Below, in pieces: positions 1 to 5,055 of a stretch of 8,310 nucleotides of DNA (position 1 is the stretch's first letter; every line of letters starts with the position of its first letter). Below the pieces are notes generated by a model that had not been told where the DNA came from, did no database searches, and worked only from the letters and a program-made list of their open reading frames with translations. This stretch comes from Deltaproteobacteria bacterium (GTDB lineage Bacteria > Desulfobacterota > GWC2-55-46): NCBI GenBank assembly GCA_016218095.1, contig JACREV010000190.1:1-8310 (forward strand), in the 5' to 3' direction. The position numbers were made by a program, and so were the translations under genes.

Positions 1-552
1 GCGCTCGACTACCTCTTCAAGGGGAGGGTGACGAAGTTCCTCGGCGCGGCGACCCATGTCTACGACGGCGTAGCCTTCAGGGAGAACTCCGCGTACTTCG
101 GGACCGCGGGTAAGTACCTGAACGACTTCACCGTAAAATGGTTACTCATAAGGGATAAGAACCGCGACATAAAGTCCGACATAAGCATAATCGGGTCGGA
201 GTCGGTCTATCCACGCATTTCCCTCGCCCCGAGCAACGCCGTAAAGCTCGAGCTCAAGGACGCCGAGACCGGCGCGATAGACGTATTCCTCCTCCACTAC
301 CCGGCCCCGCCGGAGAACATCACCAGGACCTGGATAGGCGCAGAGATGTCTATCCAGAAGAAAGACGAAGAGGTGACGCTCTCATTCAACGGCATGCCTT
401 TTGACAAGGTCACCCTGCAGTCGACATACAGCGGCTGGCTGATGGACGGCATCGACCTGCTCGGAGGATATTACAGGGGCGCCGCCGAGTCGATCTATGT
501 GAATAACCTGCATTTTCACGCAGATACCGCAGAAAGCGACCTTGACTTTTAA
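1..552 (+). CDS. Unrecognised protein, C-terminal part (5' end outside window)
   Basis: The reading frame is open from base 1 and stops at TAA 550-552, giving 183 residues. The first in-frame candidate start is a GTG at 28, but the nine codons before it are also open and no Shine-Dalgarno precedes it, so this is most likely the tail of a longer gene. There is no signal peptide, membrane segment or catalytic motif in this part. The composition is soluble and rich in alternating hydrophobic/polar stretches, suggesting beta strands. Residues near ITRTWIGAEMSI, SFNGMPFDKVTL and SIYVNNLHFHA loosely resemble the strand pattern of concanavalin/LamG-like sandwiches, but this is only an impression. 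I do not recognise the family. It ends 90 bp before the response-regulator gene, and I see no convincing terminator between them. Confidence 0.7.
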   Translation, partial: ALDYLFKGRVTKFLGAATHVYDGVAFRENSAYFGTAGKYLNDFTVKWLLIRDKNRDIKSDISIIGSESVYPRISLAPSNAVKLELKDAETGAIDVFLLHYPAPPENITRTWIGAEMSIQKKDEEVTLSFNGMPFDKVTLQSTYSGWLMDGIDLLGGYYRGAAESIYVNNLHFHADTAESDLDF

Positions 553-632
553 GGGTGGGCGCCCCCCATGTCCATCGGCTTCACGGGAGATCCCTGCCCT
601 GCCCCCTGTTATATTAGTTATAAAAATTGCTA

Positions 633-661
633 TTGACTTACCATGACAAACATATTAGACT
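633..661 (+). promoter_or_regulatory. Candidate sigma70 promoter overlapping the first annotated codons of the ANTAR regulator
   Basis: TTGACT (633-638) is separated by exactly 17 nt from TAGACT (656-661), matching TTGACA at 5/6 and TATAAT at 4/6. Transcription from it would start near 668, inside the longest version of the downstream gene, and would favour a start at ATG 688 or 694. Only short-motif evidence supports it. Confidence 0.35.
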
Positions 662-1299
662 GTTTCCAAAATAGTCATGAGGGCTATATGGCCATGAAGG
701 CGCAAGCTGCACCCGCATCCAAGGAAAACAACAGGGTCCTGATAGCCGAAGACAATTCCAAGACCCGGCTTTTTCTCAAAAACCAGCTGGAGCTCCTGGG
801 GTATGATGTCATCTGCGCCGTATCCAACGGAGCGGCCGCGGTCGAGAAGGTCGCGGAGATGAACCCCAACCTCGTCATAATGGACGTCAAGATGCCCGAG
901 ATGGACGGCATCGACGCGGCCAGGGAAATAACCTCAAGGGGGCCTGTGCCGATCATCCTTATCACGGGCCTTTCATCCGACGAGGTCGCGACAAAGGCCA
1001 TCGAGGCCGGCGTCTTCGCCTATCTTGTAAAACCCGTCACCAAAAAACAGCTCGAGCCGGCGATAAAGCTCGCCATGGCGAGGTACAGCGAGTTCAAGTC
1101 CCTCAAAGTCGAAGTCGACGACCTCAAGGACGCCATAGAGACGAGAAAGCTCGTCGAGCGCGCCAAGGGCATCCTCATGAAGAGGTGCAACATCTCCGAA
1201 GAGGAGGCCTTCAAGCTCCTTCAGTCCCACTCCCAGAAGGAGAACAAGAAGATGCGGGAGATAGCGGACAACATAATAACGGCCTCAAAGCTCATCTGA
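643..1299 (+). CDS. Response regulator: receiver domain plus ANTAR RNA-binding domain
   Basis: This is a two-component response regulator whose output domain is ANTAR (AmiR/NasR type). Known members dimerise on phosphorylation and bind paired hairpins in nascent RNA, preventing terminator formation. Numbered from ATG 643, the receiver spans about residues 31-147, with acidic pocket E36/D37, phospho-acceptor D81 (in VIMDVKMPEMDG), T108 and K130. A short helical linker leads to ANTAR at about 160-217, with the characteristic ERAKGILM (172-179), alternating A/L positions and a REIAD helix. The total is 218 aa, near the usual length of about 190-200 plus an N-terminal extension. The start is uncertain. 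ATG 643 has no Shine-Dalgarno, whereas GAGGG at 679-683 precedes ATG 688 (4 nt) and ATG 694 (10 nt), which would give 203 or 201 aa. There is no partner histidine kinase in the window. It sits about 200 bp upstream of a thiamine operon rich in leader hairpins. Confidence 0.93.
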   Translation: MTNILDCFQNSHEGYMAMKAQAAPASKENNRVLIAEDNSKTRLFLKNQLELLGYDVICAVSNGAAAVEKVAEMNPNLVIMDVKMPEMDGIDAAREITSRGPVPIILITGLSSDEVATKAIEAGVFAYLVKPVTKKQLEPAIKLAMARYSEFKSLKVEVDDLKDAIETRKLVERAKGILMKRCNISEEEAFKLLQSHSQKENKKMREIADNIITASKLI

Positions 1300-1300
1300 C

Positions 1301-1322
1301 CCCGGCCCTGCGGGCGCTTTTT
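1301..1322 (+). terminator. Weak intrinsic terminator after the ANTAR regulator
   Basis: A short GC stem lies just after the stop codon, followed by GCTTTTT. It can be drawn as GCCC 1305-1308 with GGGC 1312-1315, or as CCCG 1301-1304 with CGGG 1311-1314. The stem is only 4 bp, so termination may be partial. Confidence 0.4.
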
Positions 1323-1428
1323 CAGCAAAGACCGGTCTCCGGGTAATCGCTCACCGTTTCCTGTAAACCCGGATATTATCCTTTATCGATACCCGTCTTT
1401 CCTTTCGATTACCATCTTTCGTTCCCCC

Positions 1429-1457
1429 TTGACTAATCAGAGCGGTACTGATATCTT
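1429..1457 (+). promoter_or_regulatory. Candidate sigma70 promoter of the thiamine operon
   Basis: TTGACT (1429-1434), a 17-nt spacer and TATCTT (1452-1457) sit 40 bp before the riboswitch aptamer, predicting a transcript start near 1464. The spacer contains a dyad, ATCAG 1436-1440 with CTGAT 1448-1452, which could be an operator or chance. The rest of the 1323-1428 stretch holds only a 7-bp inverted repeat (1338-1344 with 1367-1373, 22-nt loop) and T/C-rich sequence. Confidence 0.55.
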
Positions 1458-1496
1458 AAAATAATCCCGGAATACCGTTAATTTCCGGCCTTTATA

Positions 1497-1582
1497 CGCT
1501 AGGGGTGTCCGAAAGGACTGAGAGTCTTCCGAACGAAGAGACCCTAACGACCTGATCTGGGTAATACCAGCGTAGGGAAGCG
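1497..1582 (+). promoter_or_regulatory. TPP riboswitch aptamer (THI-box)
   Basis: All hallmark segments of the thiamine pyrophosphate aptamer are present in order. They are GGGGTG (1502-1507), CTGAGA (1518-1523), a P3 extension TCTTC 1525-1529 with GAAGA 1535-1539, ACCTGATCTGG (1550-1560), the pyrophosphate-side hairpin CTGG 1557-1560 with CCAG 1567-1570, and GCGTAGGGAAG ending at 1580. P1 closes as CGCT 1497-1500 with AGCG 1579-1582. It is known to bind TPP and here is placed to switch off the following thiamine genes. Confidence 0.97.
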
Positions 1583-1645
1583 GCTCAAGTTTACTTTCAA
1601 AGGCGAGGCATTTGCGCCCGAGCCGCCCCTGTGGGCGGCTTTTTT
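1580..1645 (+). terminator. Riboswitch expression platform: antiterminator and intrinsic terminator
   Basis: A strong terminator is formed by AGCCGCCC 1621-1628 and GGGCGGCT 1633-1640 (8 bp, loop CTGT), followed by a T-run 1640-1645. The competing antiterminator pairs GCGGCTC 1580-1586 with GAGCCGC 1620-1626 (7 bp). It uses the 3' strand of aptamer stem P1 (1580-1582) and the 5' strand of the terminator. TPP binding stabilises P1, frees 1620-1626 and so favours termination. Without TPP the antiterminator forms and the operon is read. The pairings are seen in the sequence, and the direction of the switch follows from the TPP class. Confidence 0.93.
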
Positions 1646-1652
1646 ATTTTCT

Positions 1653-3011
1653 ATGAACGAGATAGTAGACACCCGACAGATAGAGACGCTCCTCGAAGAG
1701 GGCGCAAGGGCATCACGCGAAGACGTAGCCCTTATACTCGAGAGGGCCTCCCTCGGCAAAGGCACCTCGCTTGAGGACGCCGCCGCCCTCTTGTCCGTCA
1801 AGGACGAAGAGACGCTCGCCGCGCTCCTGAGGAAATCGGGGGAGGTAAAAGACAGGGTCTTCGGGAAAAGGGTCGTACTCTTCGCGCCGCTCTACCTCTC
1901 GAACTTCTGCACGAACGGGTGCGTCTACTGCGGCTTTCGTAGCGCCAACCGCTCTGTAGAGAGAAAGGCGCTTACGCCTGACGAGGCCGTCATCGACGCA
2001 AAGGCGCTTGAGGCCATGGGATTTAAGAGGGTCCTCCTCGTCACAGGAGAGGACCCGAGGTACGGAATAGACTACATAGCCGCCTGCGTAGAGGCGATAT
2101 ACGCCAAGACCGGGATGCGGATAGTCCACGTGAACGCGCCTCCGATGGAGACCGAATCGCTGAGATTGCTTAAGGAGGCCGGGGCCGGGGTCTACCAGTC
2201 TTTCCAGGAGACATACCACAGGCCGACTTATGAATTGGTCCACCCGCACGGCAACAAGAAGGACTATGATTTCAGAATAAAGGTAATGGACAGGGCGATA
2301 GAGGCCGGGTTCGAGGACGTGGGCATCGGAGCGCTCCTCGGCCTCCATGACCACAGGTTCGATTGCCTCGCCACCATTGCGCATTCAAAGCATCTCTTTG
2401 AAAGGTTCGGCACGCACGCGCACACGGTCTCCATCCCGAGGCTCCGCCCGGCTGATTCGGGCTTAAATGATGTGCCTCACCCGGTCTCCGACCTTGAGCT
2501 TAAAAAGATAGTCGCGGTCTTCCGGCTCGCCATCCCGAGCGCGGGTGTTGTCGTCTCTACAAGGGAGGGCGCGGCATTCAGGAGCGAGCTCCTTCATGTC
2601 GGGGCGACCCAGTTGTCCGCCGCATCGAAAACGAACCCCGGCGGCTACGCCCAGGGGAGGTCCCTTGAGCAGTTCTCGACAAACGACCAGAGGGGCCTGC
2701 CTGAGGTCATGTCGTCGGTCGTCGCCGAGGGCTTTATCCCGAGCTTATGCACCACCTGCTACAGGGTGGGGAGGACCGGCGCGGAGTTCACGAGAAAGAC
2801 CGTCGCCGGAGAGATGGAGAAGTTCTGCCAGGCGAACGCGCTTCTTACGCTCAAGGAATATATAGAGGACTACGCGGAGAACGGTCTTGGTGAGACGCTT
2901 GGCCGCACAATCAATGACGGGCTCGAGGAGATAAAGGACCACTCGATAAAAAAGGCGCTGGAAGACAGGCTCAAGGAAATAGAAGAAGGCAAGAGGGACA
3001 TTTATTTTTAG
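1653..3011 (+). CDS. thiH: Radical-SAM tyrosine lyase (2-iminoacetate synthase role) with HydG-type architecture
   Basis: ThiH and HydG both cleave tyrosine to p-cresol and dehydroglycine (2-iminoacetate). ThiH feeds this to ThiG, whereas HydG splits it further into CO and cyanide for the hydrogenase H-cluster. The protein has the radical-SAM motif CTNGCVYC (C86, C90, C93), FQETYH near 184-189, HTVSIPRLRPA near 257-267 and a conserved SKTNPGGY near 325-332. Unlike ThiH (about 370-380 aa), it is 452 aa and carries the HydG C-terminal cluster motif CX2CX22C (C366, C369, C392), ending GKRDIYF. The context is purely thiamine: TPP riboswitch upstream, thiS and thiG downstream, and no hydE, hydF or hydrogenase genes in view. 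I therefore infer a ThiH role, with HydG as the alternative. ATG 1653 follows the riboswitch T-run by only 7 nt and has no Shine-Dalgarno, but the N-terminus fits the family. Confidence 0.93.
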   Translation: MNEIVDTRQIETLLEEGARASREDVALILERASLGKGTSLEDAAALLSVKDEETLAALLRKSGEVKDRVFGKRVVLFAPLYLSNFCTNGCVYCGFRSANRSVERKALTPDEAVIDAKALEAMGFKRVLLVTGEDPRYGIDYIAACVEAIYAKTGMRIVHVNAPPMETESLRLLKEAGAGVYQSFQETYHRPTYELVHPHGNKKDYDFRIKVMDRAIEAGFEDVGIGALLGLHDHRFDCLATIAHSKHLFERFGTHAHTVSIPRLRPADSGLNDVPHPVSDLELKKIVAVFRLAIPSAGVVVSTREGAAFRSELLHVGATQLSAASKTNPGGYAQGRSLEQFSTNDQRGLPEVMSSVVAEGFIPSLCTTCYRVGRTGAEFTRKTVAGEMEKFCQANALLTLKEYIEDYAENGLGETLGRTINDGLEEIKDHSIKKALEDRLKEIEEGKRDIYF

Positions 3012-3020
3012 GCTGCCTCC

Positions 3021-3037
3021 AAAAATTAGGAATTTTT
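3021..3037 (+). terminator. AT-only hairpin just after thiH (weak terminator candidate)
   Basis: AAAAATT 3021-3027 and AATTTTT 3031-3037 form a perfect 7-bp inverted repeat with loop AGG, ending in a T-run to 3038. CCTC 3016-3019 and GAGG 3041-3044 could extend it across a small internal loop. An AT-only stem is weak, so it could equally be a processing or pausing site. Confidence 0.3.
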
Positions 3038-3051
3038 TCTGAGGTCAAGGA

Positions 3052-3111
3052 AGGGCGGAAATAAAAAGCGCAGCATATATGGTAATATGTGAGCATTTTT
3101 ATTTACGCCCT
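3052..3111 (+). other. Long imperfect hairpin in the thiH-thiS gap
   Basis: AGGGCG 3052-3057 pairs with CGCCCT 3106-3111. After one G-A mismatch, AAATAAAAA 3059-3067 pairs with TTTTTATTT 3096-3104. The tip is CATAT 3074-3078 with ATATG 3085-3089 around loop ATGGTA. A second stem, CCCTGA 3108-3113 with TCAGGG 3122-3127, shares CCC 3108-3110 with the long hairpin, so the two cannot both be complete. It could be an operon-internal regulatory or processing structure, or a small palindromic insertion. Confidence 0.65.
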
Positions 3112-3142
3112 GACACAGAGATCAGGGAAAATAACAATTTTT

Positions 3143-3155
3143 AGAGGGAGCCTCT
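3143..3155 (+). promoter_or_regulatory. Hairpin that would mask the thiS ribosome-binding site
   Basis: AGAGG 3143-3147 pairs with CCTCT 3151-3155 around loop GAG. The Shine-Dalgarno of thiS (AGAGGGAG, 3143-3150) forms the 5' strand and loop, and the ATG begins at 3157. CAGAG at 3116-3120, in the loop of the preceding hairpin, is complementary to CTCTG 3152-3156 and could compete for the masking strand. Pairings are seen; a regulatory effect is inferred. Confidence 0.4.
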
Positions 3156-3156
3156 G

Positions 3157-3357
3157 ATGAGAGTAAGGGTGAACGGAGAAGATAAGGAAACTCAAAATGG
3201 CTCGACGCTAAAGGCCCTGCTCGATGGACTAAGCATCAGGCCCGAGGGCATAGCCGTCGAGGTCAACCGCGAGATAGTGCCAAAAAGGACCTGGGAGGAT
3301 GCGGTCCTGAAAGATGGCGACACGATAGAGATAGTAAGGATGACCGGCGGGGGATAG
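3157..3357 (+). CDS. thiS: Sulfur carrier protein ThiS
   Basis: This is a 66-aa ubiquitin-fold sulfur carrier. Its C-terminal glycine is adenylated by ThiF and converted to a thiocarboxylate, which donates sulfur to ThiG for thiazole formation. Recognition rests on the small size, the starting strand MRVRVNGEDKET, the central IAVEVNREIVPKRTWEDAVLKDGDTIEIVRM pattern (shown by its conserved VNREIVP and DGDTIEI pieces), and the obligatory di-glycine tail, here MTGGG. A strong Shine-Dalgarno (AGAGGGAG 3143-3150) lies 6 nt before ATG 3157, although it can be folded into a small hairpin. The gene lies between thiH and thiG, separated from both by long hairpin-rich gaps rather than the tight spacing seen later in the operon. 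No thiF is present in the window. Confidence 0.95.
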   Translation: MRVRVNGEDKETQNGSTLKALLDGLSIRPEGIAVEVNREIVPKRTWEDAVLKDGDTIEIVRMTGGG

Positions 3358-3363
3358 GCGCTG

Positions 3364-3422
3364 TTAAACCCTCCTTCGTAGGCGGGACTTTCCTGTCCCG
3401 CCTGATCAGGGTTTAATTTTTT
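3364..3422 (+). terminator. Strong terminator-like double stem between thiS and thiG
   Basis: The outer stem is TTAAACCCT 3364-3372 with AGGGTTTAA 3408-3416. The inner stem is AGGCGGGAC 3380-3388 with GTCCCGCCT 3395-3403, loop TTTCCT. Both are perfect 9-bp helices, and TTTTTT follows at 3417-3422. The form is that of an intrinsic terminator 6 nt after the thiS stop, inside the operon. No convincing promoter lies between it and thiG, so some read-through or antitermination is implied. Confidence 0.75.
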
Positions 3423-3425
3423 GAG

Positions 3426-3449
3426 GGGTTCAGGTTACAACCTGAACCC
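3426..3449 (+). other. Perfect 9-bp hairpin upstream of thiG
   Basis: GGGTTCAGG 3426-3434 pairs with CCTGAACCC 3441-3449 around hexaloop TTACAA, with no T-run after it. TGAACCC 3443-3449 can alternatively pair with GGGTTTA 3409-3415 of the preceding terminator stem, and GGGTT 3426-3430 with AACCC 3367-3371, so the two structures could exchange strands. It ends 15 nt before the thiG Shine-Dalgarno. Confidence 0.6.
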
Positions 3450-3476
3450 GAAAGTAGTTACTTTAAGGAGTCCGTC

Positions 3477-4247
3477 ATGGAAGATGTTTTGAAGATAGGC
3501 ACGAGGACCTTTCGCTCCCGCCTCATGGTCGGGACCGGGAAGTACCCGTCGAACGAGGTAATGAAGGCGGCTCTCGAGGCCTCGGGGGCCGAGGTCGTGA
3601 CGGTCGCCGTTCGGAGGGTGAACCTCGATAGAACAAAGGAATCGCTCCTCGACCACATCGACCTTAAAAAATACACTCTCCTTCCGAACACCGCAGGTTG
3701 CTACACCGCAGAGGACGCGATAAGGACCGCTCGCCTTGCGCGGGAGGCGCTCGATACCGAATTTGTAAAGCTCGAGGTACTGGGCGACGAGAAGACCCTG
3801 TTCCCGGACAACGAGGCCCTGCTCGAATCCGCGAAGGTCCTCGTAAAGGAGGGCTTCACTGTCCTCCCGTATACGAACGACGACCCGATCATGGCGAGGA
3901 AGCTCGAAGACATCGGATGCGCGGCCGTGATGCCTCTCGCCGCGCCCATCGGCTCGGGGCTTGGCATCAGGAACCCGCACAACTTAAGGATCATACTGGA
4001 GATATTAAAAGTCCCGGTCATTGTGGACGCCGGTGTAGGCACGGCCTCTGACGCGGCAATAGCGATGGAGCTCGGTTGCCACGGCCTCCTCATGAACACG
4101 GGGATCGCCGGCGCAAAGGACCCTGTCTCGATGGCAAGGGCGATGAGGCTCGCTACAGAGGCCGGCAGGCTCGCGTATCTATCCGGAAGGATACCGAAGA
4201 AGCTCTATGCAACCGCCTCGAGCCCGACGACGGGCTTGATAGAATAG
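3477..4247 (+). CDS. thiG: Thiazole synthase ThiG
   Basis: ThiG is a TIM-barrel enzyme that condenses 1-deoxy-D-xylulose 5-phosphate, dehydroglycine and ThiS thiocarboxylate into the thiazole phosphate carboxylate. The 256-aa length is typical. Family signatures include SRLMVGTGKY (14-23), VTVAVRRVNLD (41-51), LLPNTAGCYTAEDAIRTARLARE (pattern NTAGC 71-75), the Schiff-base lysine K98 in EFVKLEVLGD, LPYTNDDP (130-137), MPLAAPIGSG and DAGVGTASDAA (184-194). TAAGGAG at 3464-3470 lies 6 nt before ATG 3477, which fixes the start. Upstream sits an internal terminator-like structure. Downstream, lgt begins 10 nt after the stop, so thiG, lgt, thiE and thiC form the compact second half of the operon. 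Confidence 0.97.
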   Translation: MEDVLKIGTRTFRSRLMVGTGKYPSNEVMKAALEASGAEVVTVAVRRVNLDRTKESLLDHIDLKKYTLLPNTAGCYTAEDAIRTARLAREALDTEFVKLEVLGDEKTLFPDNEALLESAKVLVKEGFTVLPYTNDDPIMARKLEDIGCAAVMPLAAPIGSGLGIRNPHNLRIILEILKVPVIVDAGVGTASDAAIAMELGCHGLLMNTGIAGAKDPVSMARAMRLATEAGRLAYLSGRIPKKLYATASSPTTGLIE

Positions 4248-4257
4248 AGGAAAACAA

Positions 4258-5055
4258 TTGCACCCGGTCCTTTTCAGGCTCGGCCCGATAGAGATACGCT
4301 TCTACGGCCTAATGTACGTGGTCGCGATACTCGTCGCGAGCTGGCTCATAAAGAAAGAGGTAAAGAGGAAGTCGATAGCCCTCACGGACGACGAGGTGAT
4401 GAACCTCATCATCTGGACGGTCGTCGGAGGGGTCATCGGCGCGCGCCTCTACTACGTAGTCTTCAACCTCGATTATTACCTCTCGAACCCGATCGAGATA
4501 CCCGCGGTCTGGCACGGCGGGCTCGCCATACACGGAGGGATGATCGGCGGCATATTCGCGGCGTGGCTTTATCTTAAGAGAAAAGGGGTCGCCTTCTGGC
4601 GCATGGCCGACTCTGTAGCCCCGGCGCTCATACTCGGCCAGGCCTTCGGCAGGTTCGGTAACTTCATGAACGGCGACGCCCACGGCAGGCCCACTGACAT
4701 GCCCTGGGGCATCGTCTTTCCGCCGGAATCTATCGCAGGTTCGGAATTCCCGGGCATACCGCTTCACCCTACGATGCTCTATGAGCTCGTTATAAATTTG
4801 AGCATCTTCCTCTTTCTCTGGCTATACTTGAAGGAAAAGGAACACAAGGACGGGTTTATATTCGCCTCCTACATAGCCCTTTACTCGGTGGGGAGGTTCA
4901 TAGTAGAGCACTTCCGGGCCGATTCCCTCATGGCGGGCCCGATAAGGGCCGCGCAGATGGTCAGCCTCACTATCGCGGCGGTCGCGCTCATAATCATCTT
5001 CACCAGGCGGCTCTGGGAGGGTGACACAAGGAGAACGAATGCCAGACGGAGGTGA
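4258..5055 (+). CDS. lgt: Prolipoprotein diacylglyceryl transferase Lgt
   Basis: Lgt transfers diacylglycerol from phosphatidylglycerol to the lipobox cysteine of prolipoproteins in the inner membrane. The 265-aa protein starts in the typical way (HPVLFRLGPIEIRFYGLMY) and has about seven hydrophobic segments, near residues 15-31, 49-69, 89-106, 116-130, 173-190, 200-216 and 231-248. The Lgt signature is GRFGNFMNGDAHGRPT (131-146). H92 in AIHGG, R132 in GRFGN and R213 in GRFIVEHFR occupy the positions of residues important in E. coli Lgt. LHPTMLYE (169-176) is also conserved. The start is TTG 4258, with TAGAGGA 4245-4251 as ribosome-binding site overlapping the thiG stop. It overlaps thiE by 17 nt. 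A lipoprotein gene inside a thiamine operon is odd. Co-transcription would put it under the TPP riboswitch unless there is an internal promoter I could not see. Confidence 0.97.
   Translation: MHPVLFRLGPIEIRFYGLMYVVAILVASWLIKKEVKRKSIALTDDEVMNLIIWTVVGGVIGARLYYVVFNLDYYLSNPIEIPAVWHGGLAIHGGMIGGIFAAWLYLKRKGVAFWRMADSVAPALILGQAFGRFGNFMNGDAHGRPTDMPWGIVFPPESIAGSEFPGIPLHPTMLYELVINLSIFLFLWLYLKEKEHKDGFIFASYIALYSVGRFIVEHFRADSLMAGPIRAAQMVSLTIAAVALIIIFTRRLWEGDTRRTNARRR
5028..5033 (+). promoter_or_regulatory. Shine-Dalgarno that fixes the thiE start
   Basis: AAGGAG lies 5 nt before ATG 5039. The in-frame GTG at 5021 lies upstream of it and has no comparable site, so 5039 is preferred. Confidence 0.85.

Noticed and set aside
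553..564. GC palindrome after the first gene as a terminator
   Set aside because: GGGCGCCC has no loop room and no T-run follows.
1713..2384. 223-residue minus-strand frame inside thiH
   Set aside because: Entirely antisense to a conserved radical-SAM enzyme, with no family resemblance of its own.
3380..3449. ANTAR target at the two thiS-thiG hairpins
   Set aside because: Both loops are hexanucleotides, but TTTCCT and TTACAA lack A at position 1 and G at position 4.
5021..5038. GTG 5021 as the thiE start
   Set aside because: AAGGAG 5028-5033 lies between it and ATG 5039 at ideal spacing for the latter, and the extra six residues (VTQGER) are just the ribosome-binding region translated.
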